Position numbers and translations under genes: made by a program. Positions 16,844 to 26,792 of a stretch of 64,000 nucleotides of DNA are shown here, piece after piece. The notes beneath the pieces are model-generated. The model was not told the DNA's origin. It ran no database searches and saw nothing but the letters and a program-made list of their open reading frames with translations. Source of the DNA: Gallaecimonas sp. GXIMD4217 (GTDB lineage Bacteria; Pseudomonadota; Gammaproteobacteria; Enterobacterales; Gallaecimonadaceae); contig NZ_CP149925.1 of the NCBI RefSeq assembly GCF_038087665.1, forward strand, positions 3,224,870 to 3,288,869, given 5' to 3'. Position 1 is the stretch's first letter. Every line of letters starts with the position of its first letter.

Positions 16844-19396
16844 GTGCGCTTGGTACCCATGGATGAGAAGAGCAACCAGACAGGGCAAATCGGGAGCAAG
16901 GATCTTCTGCTCGATGCCCTGTATCGCATAACCGAACTGAGTTCGGACAGCCCGGATCAGGTCTCCTTCTTCCCTGTGCTGCACCGTATCGTCGCCTCGC
17001 TGCTGCCCGCCAAGAATTTCTATATCGCCCTCTACCACAGCCCCGACGACAGCATCGAGCTGGTCTATCTCGTTGACGAACACGACGACACCAGCCCAAG
17101 CGACATTTCCTCCGAGCTGCTGCACCGGGGCCTGACCGGCTACCTGCTGCGCACCGGTGATCCCCTGCTGCTGGACCCGGAAAAGTTCCGGGCTCTGGTG
17201 GAGCAGGGCCAAGTGGAGGATATCGGCGCCGATTCCATCGACTGGCTGGGCATTCCCCTCAAGCGACAGGAGCAGGTCATAGGCGCCATGGTGGTGCAGA
17301 GCTATGACGCCGATACCCGCTATTCGGAGGCCGACAAGGCGCTGCTGGGCTTTGTGGCCCGGCATGTGGTGTCGGCCCTGGAACGGATGCGGGCCAGGGA
17401 GCTGCTGGAACAGCAGATCCAGGAGCGGACCCTGGCCCTGACCAGGGCCAACAGCCAGCTGCGCCAGGAGATAGAAGAACGGCAGCGGGCCGAAACCATA
17501 CAGTCGGTGATGTTCCGCCTCTCCGAGCTGGCCAACAGCACGGACGACATGGCCGACTTCCTGGGCCAGGTGCACCAGGAGATCGGCCGGCTGCTGGACG
17601 CCGACAACTTCTACGTGGCCATGCTCAGCCAGGACCGGCAGACCCTGACCTTTCCCTACTTCGTGGACGAAACCGGCTACTGCCCCCTGCCCCGGCCCCC
17701 AGGCAAGGGCCTCACCGAATACGTGATGCGCCAGCGCAAGCCGCTGCTGCTCAACTCAAAATGCCGGCGCCACCTGATCCGCCAGGGCGAACTCTGTCCC
17801 TCGGGCCGGGAGGCCAAGCAGTGGCTGGGCTGCCCCCTGGTCATAGACGACACCGTGGTCGGCGCCCTGGTGGTGCAGTGCTATGACGACAGCCATCGCT
17901 ACCGCCAGGACGACATCGAGCTGCTGCAGTTCATCTGCCGCCATGTCTCCGCCGCCCTGGCCCGGCGCCGCGCCCACCAGGCCCTGGAGCAGGCCAGGAA
18001 GGATCTCAAGGCCAAGGTCCGCCAGCGCACCCTGGAGCTGGAAAGGGCCAACGAAGAGCTGCGCCACCAGATCGAGGCCAAGCAGGCCCTGGCCAATCGC
18101 CACCGCCACGACGCCCTGCATGACAGCCTCACCGGCCTGGCCAACAGAGCCTACTTCACCTCCCAGCTGGACAGGGTGCTCAAGCAGCTCAGGCGCTATC
18201 CCAACCGCCGCTATGCGGTCGCCTTCATCGACCTGGACAAGTTCAAGCTGATCAACGACTCCCTGGGCCACCTGGTGGGGGACGAACTGCTCAAGCAGGT
18301 CAGCGAGCGCCTGGCCAGCTGCATCCGCGAAACCGACATGCTGGCCCGGCTGGGCGGCGACGAGTTCGTGATCCTGCTCGATTGCATGCAGCACGACCAC
18401 GACGCCGAGGTGGTGACCGGCCGCATCAGCCAGATCATGCAGCAGCCCTTCGAGATCAACGGCAAGCCCCTGTTCTCCGGCTGCAGCATCGGCCTGGCCC
18501 ACTGCCACCACCGCTACCAGGACGCCGCCGACGTGCTGCGCGATGCCGATACCGCCATGTACCAGGCCAAGGCCAAGGGCCGTGGCCAGCTGGTGGTGTT
18601 CGACGACGACATGCGCAAGAGCCTGGTCAGCAGGTTCAGCCTGCAGAACGCCCTGCGCCAGGCCATCGCCCAGGAGCAGATCTTCCCCATGTTCCAGCCG
18701 GTGTTCTCCCTGCGCCACCAGTGCCTGTACGGCTTCGAATCCCTGGCCAGGTGGGAGCGTGCCGGCGGCGGCAACCTGACCCCGGAGATCTTCCTGGACG
18801 TGGCCGAGGAGAGCGGCCTCATCGTCGACATCGACAGGCTCATGCTCGGCCATGCCTGCCGCCAGCTGGGGGTCTGGAGCCACCAGCGGGCCAGCCAGCC
18901 CGTCTACATCAGCGTCAACCTGTCCGCCCGCACCCTGGCCACAGAGGGTTTCGTCGACTGGCTCAGGGCCCTGCTGGACCAGCACGAGCTGCGGCCCCAG
19001 CAGCTGCAGCTGGAGGTGCGCGAGAGCACCCTGATCGCCGCCAACCAGGCCGTGGAAAAGGCCCTGGCGGAGCTGAGCGAGCTGCAGGTGGGGCTGATCC
19101 TGGACAGCTTCGGCACCGGCTCGGCCTCGCTGTCGCTGCTGATGAAGTACCAGTTCAGCGCCCTCAAGCTCAGCCCCGCTTTCATCCGCCAGCTCACCGA
19201 CCGCCAGCAGGGCGACACCCTGCTGCAGTCGGTGCTGGCCATGTCCAAGCACCTGGGCACCCCCATCATCGCCCACGGCATCGAAAGCGCCGAACAGCAG
19301 GACTACCTGCGCGCCCTGGGCTTCCACTTCGGCCAGGGCAACCACCTCTGCCAGCCGCTGCGGCTCAGCCAGGCGGAGATGATGCTCTGCGCCTGA
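16844..19396 (+). CDS. GAF-GAF-GGDEF-EAL protein with degenerate EAL site
   Basis: An 850-residue cytoplasmic protein with no membrane segment. Two GAF-like sensor domains (about 28-165 and 215-375) are followed by a coiled coil, a GGDEF domain with intact LARLGGDEFVILL and an upstream RETD inhibitory site, and a C-terminal EAL-like domain. In the latter the signature is FESLARW instead of EAL, and the canonical DDFGTG is DSFGTG, replacing metal/catalytic positions. Inference: a diguanylate cyclase with product inhibition whose EAL domain is more likely regulatory or c-di-GMP-binding than hydrolytic. GTG 16844 gives the longest frame; ATG at 16859 is an equal candidate, and neither has a clear ribosome-binding site. 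It sits alone between two terminators. Confidence 0.88.
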   Translation: MRLVPMDEKSNQTGQIGSKDLLLDALYRITELSSDSPDQVSFFPVLHRIVASLLPAKNFYIALYHSPDDSIELVYLVDEHDDTSPSDISSELLHRGLTGYLLRTGDPLLLDPEKFRALVEQGQVEDIGADSIDWLGIPLKRQEQVIGAMVVQSYDADTRYSEADKALLGFVARHVVSALERMRARELLEQQIQERTLALTRANSQLRQEIEERQRAETIQSVMFRLSELANSTDDMADFLGQVHQEIGRLLDADNFYVAMLSQDRQTLTFPYFVDETGYCPLPRPPGKGLTEYVMRQRKPLLLNSKCRRHLIRQGELCPSGREAKQWLGCPLVIDDTVVGALVVQCYDDSHRYRQDDIELLQFICRHVSAALARRRAHQALEQARKDLKAKVRQRTLELERANEELRHQIEAKQALANRHRHDALHDSLTGLANRAYFTSQLDRVLKQLRRYPNRRYAVAFIDLDKFKLINDSLGHLVGDELLKQVSERLASCIRETDMLARLGGDEFVILLDCMQHDHDAEVVTGRISQIMQQPFEINGKPLFSGCSIGLAHCHHRYQDAADVLRDADTAMYQAKAKGRGQLVVFDDDMRKSLVSRFSLQNALRQAIAQEQIFPMFQPVFSLRHQCLYGFESLARWERAGGGNLTPEIFLDVAEESGLIVDIDRLMLGHACRQLGVWSHQRASQPVYISVNLSARTLATEGFVDWLRALLDQHELRPQQLQLEVRESTLIAANQAVEKALAELSELQVGLILDSFGTGSASLSLLMKYQFSALKLSPAFIRQLTDRQQGDTLLQSVLAMSKHLGTPIIAHGIESAEQQDYLRALGFHFGQGNHLCQPLRLSQAEMMLCA

Positions 19397-19401
19397 GCAG
19401 C

Positions 19402-19428
19402 AAAAAGCCGCCTTAAGGGCGGCTTTTT
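19402..19428 (+). terminator. Terminator of the GAF-GGDEF-EAL gene
   Basis: AAAAAGCCGCC-TTAA-GGGCGGCTTTTT, shared with the convergent rep gene side. Confidence 0.85.
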
Positions 19429-19446
19429 CATTCCGGGGCAGGCTCA

Positions 19447-19495
19447 GTTATTAAACATGGCCCTGATATTGGCCATGGGCAGCGCCTTGGCCGCC
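19447..19495 (-). repeat. Imperfect tandem copy of the rep 3' end
   Basis: Rep ends [12 protein letters not shown] then stop. Immediately after, in another frame, the DNA encodes [10 protein letters not shown] then stop, preceded by AAKAL. The two blocks are an imperfect repeat of roughly 50 bases, showing that the tail of the gene was duplicated and the outer copy is now untranslated. Confidence 0.7.
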
Positions 19496-21514
19496 TTAGC
19501 CGTTATTGAACATGGCCCGGATGTTGGCGATGGCGGCCTTGCCCTTCTGCTGGCGCTCCTGGGGACTCTGGGGGGTGGCCTTGTTCTCCCAGACCAGGTC
19601 GTCCTGGGGCAGCTCGTCCAGGAAGCGGGACGGGGTGGGCCTTATCATCTCGCCGAACTGGCGCCGCTCGCGCACCAGCACGAAGGTCAGCTCCTGCTGG
19701 GCCCGGGTGATGCCCACATAGGCCAGGCGCCGCTCCTCCTCGATGTTGTCCTCGTCGATACTGGACTGGTGTGGCAGCAGGCCTTCCTCCATACCCACCA
19801 GGTACACGTAGGGGAACTCCAGGCCCTTGGAGGCGTGCAGGGTCATCAGCTGCACCTGGTCCGCCTCGCCCTCCTCTGACTGGCGCTCCATCATGTCCCT
19901 CAGGGTCAGGCGCTGCACCACCTCGGGCAGGGTCATGGGCTGGTCCAGGTCGTCGCCATTGAGCATGCCGGTTATCCAGCCGAACAGCTCGGAGACGTTC
20001 TTCATGCGCATCTCCGCCGCCTTGGGGCTGGGGGAGGTTTCGTAGAGCCAGTCCTCGTAGTTGATGCCGCGAATGAGATCCCGCACCGCCTCCACCGGCT
20101 CGCCGCGCTTGGCCTGCTCCTGGATGTCGGTGAGCCAGCGGGTGAACTGCTGCACCGCCGCCAGGCCGCGGCCGCTCAGGTGCTGCTCCAGGCCCAGCTC
20201 GAAGCTGGCCGCGAACAGGCTGCTGTTGCGCAGGTTGGCGTAGCTGCCCAGCTTCTCCAGGGTGGCGGGGCCTATCTCCCGCCTGGGGGTGTTGACCACC
20301 CGCAGGAAGGCGGTGTCGTCGTCCGGGTTCACCACCAGGCGCAGGTAGGCCATGATGTCCTTGATCTCGGCCCGGGAGAAGAAGGAGGTGCCGCCGGAGA
20401 TCTTGTAGGGGATGCGGTTCTGCATCAGGGCCCGCTCCAGCAGCCGCGACTGGTGGTTGCCCCGGTAGAGGATGGCGTAGTCCTTGTAGCGGGTCTTGTT
20501 GAGGAACTTGTGGGAGAGGATCTCCGCCACCACCCGCTCGGCCTCGTGGTCCTCGTTGTTGGCCACCAGCACCTTGAGCCGCTCGCCCATGCCCAGCTCG
20601 GAGAACAGCGTCTTCTCGAACACATGGGGATTGTTGGCGATCAGGATGTTGGCGGCCTTGAGGATGCGGCCGGTGGATCTGTAGTTCTGCTCCAGCTTGA
20701 CCACCTTGAGCTGGGGGAAGTCCTCCTTCAGCAGCACCAGGTTCTGGGGCCGGGCGCCGCGCCAGGAATAGATGGACTGGTCGTCGTCCCCCACCACGGT
20801 GAAGCGGGCCCGTTCGCCCACCAGCAGCTTGACCAGCTCGTACTGGGAGGTGTTGGTGTCCTGGTACTCGTCCACCAGCAGGTAGCGGATGCGGCCCTGC
20901 CACTTCAGCCGCACCTCCTCGTTGTCCCGCAGCAGCAGGGTCGGCAGCAGGATCAGGTCGTCGAAATCCAGGGCGTTGACGGCCCGCAGGTACTGCCAGT
21001 AGCGGTCGTAGAGCTCGGCAAAGACGCTCAAGGGGCCGTTGCCCTGGGCCAGCTGCTTGGCCTGGGCCGGCTGGATCAGGTCGTTCTTCCAGTCGCCTAT
21101 CTGCCAGATCAGCTTGTTGAGGATGTCCTTGTCGCCGTCCACGGCCTTGCCGCCCAGCTCCAGCAGCACCTGCTGCATGTCCTGCTCGTCGATGAGGGTG
21201 AAGCCGTCGCGAATGCCCAGGTGCCGGCCCTCGCGCTTGAGGATGGTCAGGCCCAGGGTATGGAAGGTGGACACGGTCAGACCCCTGGCCTCCTGCTTGC
21301 CGAGGGTCTGGGCCACCCGCTCCTTCATCTCCCGGGCGGCCTTGTTGGTGAAGGTGACGGCGGCGATATGGCGCGCCGCCATGCCGCACTGCTGCACCAG
21401 GTGGGCGATCTTGTTGGTGATGACGCGGGTCTTGCCGGAGCCGGCACCGGCCAGCACCAGCATGGGGCCGGAAACATAACGGACGGCTTCGTCTTGTCTC
21501 GGGTTCAGCTTCAT
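19496..21514 (-). CDS. rep: ATP-dependent DNA helicase Rep
   Basis: 672 residues, the E. coli Rep length, and very close to it throughout. The start [11 protein letters not shown] was chosen because it matches Rep; an upstream ATG at 21544 adds ten unconserved residues. Superfamily 1 motifs are intact: Walker A GAGSGKTR (Lys 28), [50 protein letters not shown] and VGITRAQ. Rep translocates 3' to 5' on single-stranded DNA and clears proteins ahead of the replisome, assisting DnaB. Just beyond the stop a second, frameshifted copy of the last codons is present (19447-19495). Confidence 0.96.
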   Translation of the reverse strand: MKLNPRQDEAVRYVSGPMLVLAGAGSGKTRVITNKIAHLVQQCGMAARHIAAVTFTNKAAREMKERVAQTLGKQEARGLTVSTFHTLGLTILKREGRHLGIRDGFTLIDEQDMQQVLLELGGKAVDGDKDILNKLIWQIGDWKNDLIQPAQAKQLAQGNGPLSVFAELYDRYWQYLRAVNALDFDDLILLPTLLLRDNEEVRLKWQGRIRYLLVDEYQDTNTSQYELVKLLVGERARFTVVGDDDQSIYSWRGARPQNLVLLKEDFPQLKVVKLEQNYRSTGRILKAANILIANNPHVFEKTLFSELGMGERLKVLVANNEDHEAERVVAEILSHKFLNKTRYKDYAILYRGNHQSRLLERALMQNRIPYKISGGTSFFSRAEIKDIMAYLRLVVNPDDDTAFLRVVNTPRREIGPATLEKLGSYANLRNSSLFAASFELGLEQHLSGRGLAAVQQFTRWLTDIQEQAKRGEPVEAVRDLIRGINYEDWLYETSPSPKAAEMRMKNVSELFGWITGMLNGDDLDQPMTLPEVVQRLTLRDMMERQSEEGEADQVQLMTLHASKGLEFPYVYLVGMEEGLLPHQSSIDEDNIEEERRLAYVGITRAQQELTFVLVRERRQFGEMIRPTPSRFLDELPQDDLVWENKATPQSPQERQQKGKAAIANIRAMFNNG

Positions 21515-21571
21515 GGGCAGGGCTCCGGAAAATGGGCCGCGCATTGTAACGCATTGTTGCAGATTTCGCTG

Positions 21572-21618
21572 TGTTCACTTTTGCAGCGATCACTATAATG
21601 AATGAACATTCACTCATT
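21572..21618 (+). promoter_or_regulatory. Promoter and TetR-type operator of the efflux operon
   Basis: A perfect -10 TATAAT at 21594-21599 has a weak -35 TGTTCA at 21572-21577. Overlapping the -10 and start region is the inverted repeat AATGA-TGAA/TTCA-TCATT at 21597-21618 (18 of 22 positions symmetrical). This is a typical TetR-family operator in a position that would block initiation, implying self-repression by the first gene of the operon. Confidence 0.72.
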
Positions 21619-21627
21619 TTATTAGCC

Positions 21628-22212
21628 ATGTCCGATAAAGAGTCCCGGATCCTGGATGCGACCGGCCATCTGCTGGCCCAGCAGGGCTTCCACGGCCTGT
21701 CCATGCAGCAGGTGGCCAGGGAAGCCGGAGTGGCGGCGGGCACCATCTACCGCTACTTCGATTCCAAGACCGATCTGATCCTGGCCCTGCATGCCAGGCT
21801 GGTGGCCCGCATCAGCCAGGCCCTGCTGGAAGGCTACCCCAGGGAGGCCTCCCTCTATGACCGCTACCGGCACTGGTGGTGGCAGTGCTGGCGGGTGCAC
21901 CTGGGCCAGCCGGACCTGATCCTGTGCAAGTACCAGTTCGACCGCCTGCCCGGCGAGGACAACCAGAGCCGCATGTGGCAGCTGGAAGAGGAATATTTTG
22001 CCGACTGGCTGGCCTTCCTGGAGGAGGGCCGCCAAAGCGGCCTGTTCAAGGATCTGCCCGACGAGGTGTTGTCCGCCCTCAGCATCGAGGTCTGCCTCAC
22101 CCTGTCCCATAAACAGAGCACCGGCCATTGCCAATTTTCACAGCAACAACTGCAAGCCGCCATGGAGGCGAGCTGGCAAGCGCTTTGCCAATCTCAAGGA
22201 GTAACCCCATGA
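21628..22212 (+). CDS. TetR-family repressor of the RND efflux operon
   Basis: 194 residues from the ATG that begins MSDKESR; an earlier in-frame ATG lies inside the operator and was not used. The N-terminal helix-turn-helix is clear (GFHGLSMQQVAREAGVAAG then TIYRYFDSKTDLI), and the remaining domain, rich in Trp and Glu, is the ligand pocket, whose inducer cannot be read. The stop overlaps the ATG of the adaptor gene (ATGA). By position it represses itself and the adaptor and pump behind it, as AcrR-like regulators do. Confidence 0.92.
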   Translation: MSDKESRILDATGHLLAQQGFHGLSMQQVAREAGVAAGTIYRYFDSKTDLILALHARLVARISQALLEGYPREASLYDRYRHWWWQCWRVHLGQPDLILCKYQFDRLPGEDNQSRMWQLEEEYFADWLAFLEEGRQSGLFKDLPDEVLSALSIEVCLTLSHKQSTGHCQFSQQQLQAAMEASWQALCQSQGVTP

Positions 22213-23315
22213 TTCGCTGGATCGTCATGCTGCTGATCAGTGTCGTACTGATCGGCGGCGTTCTCGGCTTCAACGTCTTCAAACAGAAGATGATCGCCGA
22301 CTACTTCGCCAACATGCCGGCGCCCACCTTCCCGGTCACCGCCGAGCCGGTCCGGGCCCAGGACTGGCAGCCCAGGATCGAGGCCATCGGCTTCATCGAG
22401 CCCAGCCAGGGGGTCATGGTCCGCTCCGAGGCGGCCGGGGTGATCCGCAAGCTGGGCTTCGAGTCCGGCGTGCCGGTCCAGGCCGGCGACCTGCTGGTGG
22501 CCCTGGACACCTCGGTGGAGGAGGCCAACCTCAAGGCCGCCCAGGCCAAGCTGCCGGCCACCAAGAGCCAGTTCGAGCGCATGAGCCGCCTGTACAAGGA
22601 GAAGTCCGTCTCCAAGGGCCAGCTGGACGAGGCCGAGGCCGCCTACCGCGCCCTGCAGGCGGAGATCGAATCCCTGCAGGCCACCATAGCCCGCCGCACC
22701 ATACGCGCCCCCTTCGACGGCATCGTCGGCCTGCGTGACGTCTTCCTGGGCCAGTACCTGCAGAACGGCTCCGACGTGGTGCGCCTGGAGGACAACCAGG
22801 TGATGCGCATCCGCTTCACCATCTCCCAGAACGACCTCAGCCGCATCGAAGAAGGCCAGGACGTGGCCATCCAGGTGGACGCCTACCCGGACAAGCGCTT
22901 CGAAGGCCAGATCACCGCCATAGAGCCGGTGGTCAACGCCGAGAGCGGCGTGGTTCAGGTCCAGGCCAGCATCCCCAACAACAGCGGTGAGCTGCGCTCG
23001 GGCATGTTCGCCAAGGTGGCGGTGTCCCTGCCCAGGCTGGCAGACCAGGTGGTGATCCCCCAGACCGCCATCAACTTCACCCTCTACGGCCAGACCGTCT
23101 ACCTGGTTGAAGAGAACGAGGAAGGCGTCAAGACCGCCCGCCAGGTCACGGTGGAAGTGGCCGATCGCCGCGGCGACGTGGCCCGCATCAGCCACGGCCT
23201 GGCCCCGGGCATGACCCTGGTGACCTCGGGCCAGGTGCGCCTCTATAACGGCGCCCAGGTCAAGCTGGTCGAGGACGCGAGCCTGGCCGGCGACAAGCCC
23301 TTGCCCAAGCTGTAA
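22209..23315 (+). CDS. RND efflux periplasmic adaptor (membrane fusion protein)
   Basis: 368 residues, starting at the ATG overlapping the repressor stop, with CAAGGAG as ribosome-binding site. A single N-terminal hydrophobic helix (WIVMLLISVVLIGGVLGFNV) anchors or exports it. Then come the barrel-sandwich half QPRIEAIGFIEPSQGV, an alpha-hairpin of about 60 residues, the second lipoyl half with TIRAPFDGIVGLRDV near 180, and the beta-barrel and MP domains. It joins the inner-membrane pump to an outer-membrane channel. No outer-membrane factor gene lies in the operon, so a TolC-like protein elsewhere is needed. The pump gene follows after 12 bases. Confidence 0.93.
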   Translation: MIRWIVMLLISVVLIGGVLGFNVFKQKMIADYFANMPAPTFPVTAEPVRAQDWQPRIEAIGFIEPSQGVMVRSEAAGVIRKLGFESGVPVQAGDLLVALDTSVEEANLKAAQAKLPATKSQFERMSRLYKEKSVSKGQLDEAEAAYRALQAEIESLQATIARRTIRAPFDGIVGLRDVFLGQYLQNGSDVVRLEDNQVMRIRFTISQNDLSRIEEGQDVAIQVDAYPDKRFEGQITAIEPVVNAESGVVQVQASIPNNSGELRSGMFAKVAVSLPRLADQVVIPQTAINFTLYGQTVYLVEENEEGVKTARQVTVEVADRRGDVARISHGLAPGMTLVTSGQVRLYNGAQVKLVEDASLAGDKPLPKL

Positions 23316-23327
23316 GGAAACATCGCC

Positions 23328-26300
23328 ATGAAATTCACCGACATCTTCATACGCCGGCCGGTGCTGGCGCTGTCCATCAGCTTCCTGCTGGCCCTGCTGG
23401 GGCTCAACGCCCTCAAGGGCATGCAGGTGCGCGAGTACCCGGAGATGACCAACACCTCGGTGTCGGTCACCACCAGCTATTTCGGTGCCGACGCCGAGCT
23501 GATCCAGGGCTTCATCACCCAGCCCCTGGAGCAGGCGGTGGCCCAGGCCGACAACATCGACTTCATGACCTCCCAGTCCATGCTGGGCCAGAGCGTGATC
23601 ACCGCCTACATGAAGCTCAACACCGATCCCAACGACGCCCTGGCCAACATCATGGCCAAGGTCAACTCGGTGCGCTCCCAGCTGCCCAAGGAGGCCGAGG
23701 ACCCCACCGTGGCCATCGCCACCACCGGCGGCACCTCGCTGATCTACATCTCCTTTTCCTCGGATGAGCTGAACTCGAGCCAGATCACCGACTACCTGGA
23801 GCGGGTGATCCAGCCGCAGCTGTTCACCGCCGACGGCGTCGCCAAGATAGATCTCTACGGCGGCGTCAAATTCGCCCTGCGCATCTGGCTGGATCCCAAG
23901 CTGATGGCCGCCTACGACCTCAGCGCCGAGGAAGTGCTGAACGTGCTGTCCGCCAACAACTTCCAGGCCGCCCCCGGCCAGGTGGTGGGCCGCTACACCC
24001 TGATGAACGGCGTCGCCGACACCCAGGTCAAGACCAAGGAAGACCTGGAGAAGCTGGTGGTGGCCAGCCGTGACGGCGTGGTGGTGCGGGTGCGCGACAT
24101 CGCCGAGGTGACCCTGGAGCGCAGCCACGACGTGGCCCGGGCCCTGGCCAACGGCCAGCAGGCCGTGGTGCTGGGCGTGCAGGCCACCCCCACCGCCAAC
24201 CCCCTGACGGTGATCAAGTCGGTGCACGCCATGCTGCCCGACCTGGAAAAGGCCATGCCGGACACCATCAAGATGACGGTGCTCTACGACGCCACCCGCG
24301 CCATCGAGGAATCCATCAACGAGGTGATCAAGACCATCGGCGAGGCGGCGCTGATCGTGCTGGTGGTGATCACCCTGTTCATGGGCAACCTGCGCGCCGT
24401 GATCATCCCCATCGTCACCATTCCGCTGTCGCTGGTGGGCGTGGCCATGATGATGTCGATGTTCGGCTTCTCGCTGAACCTGATGACCTTGCTGGCCATG
24501 GTGCTGGCCATCGGCCTGGTGGTGGACGACGCCATCGTAGTGGTGGAGAACGTCGACAGGCACATCAAGCTGGGCGAAAACCCCTTTAGGGCCGCCATCA
24601 TCGGCACCAGGGAGATCGCCCTGCCGGTGATCACCATGACCCTGACCCTGGCCGCGGTGTACGCCCCCATCGCCCTGATGGGCGGCATCACCGGCTCGCT
24701 GTTCAAGGAGTTCGCCCTGACCCTGGCCGGCGCCGTGTTCGTGTCCGGCATCGTGGCCCTGACCTTGTCGCCCATGATGTGCGCCCAGCTGCTCAAGGCC
24801 CACAGCAACCCCGGCCGTTTCGAGGCCTAGGTGGAGCGCTTCCTGAGCCGCGTCAACAGCGGCTACGAGCGGCGCCTGGGCGCCCTGATGGAAAAGCGCG
24901 CCGTGGTGGTGGTGTTCGCCGTCATCGTCTTCGCGTCACTGCCCTTGCTGCTCAGGATCATCCCCCAGGAGCTGGCCCCCAGCGAGGACAAGGGCGCCTT
25001 CATGATGTTCGCCAAGGCCCCGGCCAACGCCAACCTGGACTACATCGAGGCCAACCTGGGCACCGTCAACGACAAGGCCAAGGAGCTGGACGCCATCTGG
25101 TCGACCCTGGCCTTCTCCGGCTTCCCGTCCGCCAACCAGGGCCTGGGCATCGCCTCCCTGGTGCCCTGGAGCGAGCGCGAGGAATCCCAGAAGCAGCTGG
25201 TGGACAAGATCAACGCCATGATGCAGGACGTGCCCGGCGTCACCGTCTCCGCCTTCGAGTTCCCGGAGCTGCCGGGCGCCTCCGGCGGCCTGCCGGTGCA
25301 GCTGGTGATCACCACCCCCCAGAACTTCGAGAGCCTGTTCCTGGTGGCCAGCGAGGCCTTCACCAAGGTGCGCCAGAGCCCGCTGTTCGTGTACTCGGAG
25401 CTGGATCTGGCCTTCGATTCCGCCAACCTGCACATCCAGGTGGACAGGGACAAGGCCGGCGCCTACGGCATCACCATGCAGGCCATAGGCCGCACCCTGT
25501 CCACCTTCGTCAGCGACGGCTATGTCAACCGCATCGACCTGGACGGCCGCTCCTACGAGGTCATCCCCCAGGTCAAGCGGGAGGATCGCCTCAACCCGGA
25601 CAGCCTGGGCCAGTACTATGTGCGCGCCGCCGACGGCCGCCAGATCCCGCTGTCCAGCCTGGTGACCCTGGAGGTCAAGGGCCAGCCCCGGGCCCTGAGC
25701 CACTTCAACCAGCTCAACTCGGCCACCATAGGGGCCGTGCTGTCGCCGGGCGTGGCCATGGGTGACGGCGTCGCCTTCCTGGAGTCCGTGGGCAGCGAGC
25801 TGCCCCGGGGCTACCAGTACGACTTCCTGGGCGAGGCCCGCCAGTACATCACCGAAGGCAACGCCCTGTTCGTGACCTTCCTGCTGGCCCTGGCGGTGAT
25901 CTTCCTGGTGCTGGCCTCCCAGTTCGAGAGCCTGCGCGACCCCCTGGTGATCCTGGTGTCTGTACCCCTGGCCATCTGCGGCGCCCTGGTGGCCCTGGGC
26001 TGGGGCCTGTCGACCCTGAACATCTACGCCCAGGTGGGCCTGATCACCCTGATCGGCCTCATCACCAAGCACGGCATCCTGATCTGCGAGGTGGCCAAGG
26101 AGCAGCAGCTGCACCACGGCAAGAGCCGCACCGAGGCGGTGGTGGCCGCCGCCGGCGTGCGCCTGCGGCCGATCCTGATGACCACGGCCGCCATGGTGGC
26201 CGGCCTGATCCCGCTGCTGATGGCCGAGGGCGCCGGCGCCATCAGCCGCTTCAGCATCGGCATCGTCATCGTCTCCGGCCTCACCGTCGGCACCGTCTTC

Positions 26301-26402
26301 ACCCTGTTCGTGCTGCCGGTGATCTACTCCTTCCTGGCCTCGGAGCACAAGCCGCTGCCGGTGTTCGAGGAGGATCTGGACGCCGAGCCGAGCCGGGCCT
26401 GA
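23328..26402 (+). pseudogene. RND multidrug efflux permease split by an in-frame amber codon
   Basis: The frame runs 1024 codons, the normal RND permease length, but codon 501 (24828-24830) is TAG. The first half (500 residues) holds TM1, the first periplasmic loop and TM2-6, including the proton-relay block GLVVDDAIVVVENV; the second half (from GTG 24831, 523 residues) holds the second loop and TM7-12. The neighbouring residues GRFEA-stop-VERFLSR suggest that Trp (TGG) mutated to TAG. Both halves are otherwise intact, so the change is recent, or a sequencing error, or is bypassed by read-through or reinitiation at the adjacent GTG. Together with adaptor and repressor it would export drugs or toxic compounds. 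Confidence 0.85.
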
Positions 26403-26416
26403 GCCCGAACGCCGCC

Positions 26417-26446
26417 AAAAGGGCCGCCTGCTGCGGCCCTTTTTTA
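26417..26446 (+). terminator. Terminator of the efflux operon
   Basis: AGGGCCGC-CTGCT-GCGGCCCT followed by TTTTT, just after the permease stop. Confidence 0.85.
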
Positions 26447-26498
26447 TGGGCGGCGCGCCCGGGCACTTGGGTTACAATGACGGCAACAGGAGGTGACT

Positions 26499-26756
26499 AT
26501 GTTCAATGCCCAGAAACTGGAACAACTGGCCAAGCAGATCACCGAGGCCCTGCCCCCGGGCGTGCGGGCCTTCGGCGACGAGGTGGAAAGCAAGGTCAAG
26601 CAGGTGCTGCAGGCCCAGCTCAGCAAGCTGGATCTGGTCAGCCGCGAGGAATTCGACACCCAGACCCGGGTGCTGCTCAAGACCCGCGAGAAGCTGGATT
26701 CCCTGGAGGACAGGGTGCACGCCCTGGAACAGGCCCAGCAGCGCCAGGAAAACTGA
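26499..26756 (+). CDS. ubiK: UbiK, ubiquinone biosynthesis accessory factor
   Basis: 85 residues, close to E. coli UbiK/YqiC over its length, with the conserved core QAQLSKLDLVSREEFDTQT followed by VLLKTREKLD. The ATG at 26499 has a perfect AGGAGG five bases upstream; an earlier GTG overlaps that site and is rejected. The protein is an amphipathic N-terminal helix plus a C-terminal coiled coil that trimerises. It binds UbiJ and membranes and supports aerobic ubiquinone synthesis. The gene is flanked by terminators on both sides, hence monocistronic. Confidence 0.95.
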   Translation: MFNAQKLEQLAKQITEALPPGVRAFGDEVESKVKQVLQAQLSKLDLVSREEFDTQTRVLLKTREKLDSLEDRVHALEQAQQRQEN

Positions 26757-26760
26757 TAAA

Positions 26761-26786
26761 AAAAGCCGGCAGACGCCGGCTTTTTT
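26761..26786. terminator. Bidirectional terminator between ubiK and nhaD
   Basis: AAAAGCCGGC-AGAC-GCCGGCTTTT with A and T runs on both sides, serving the two convergent genes. Confidence 0.88.
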
Positions 26787-26792
26787 GATGGT

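Noticed and set aside
18382-19416. A Pro/Arg-rich plus-strand frame overlapping the GGDEF-EAL gene
   Set aside because: It is an out-of-frame shadow in high-GC DNA with no recognisable domain.
24831-26402. A separate 523-codon gene starting GTG
   Set aside because: It is the second half of the RND permease in the same frame, directly after the amber codon, and has no independent ribosome-binding site; treated as part of the split gene.
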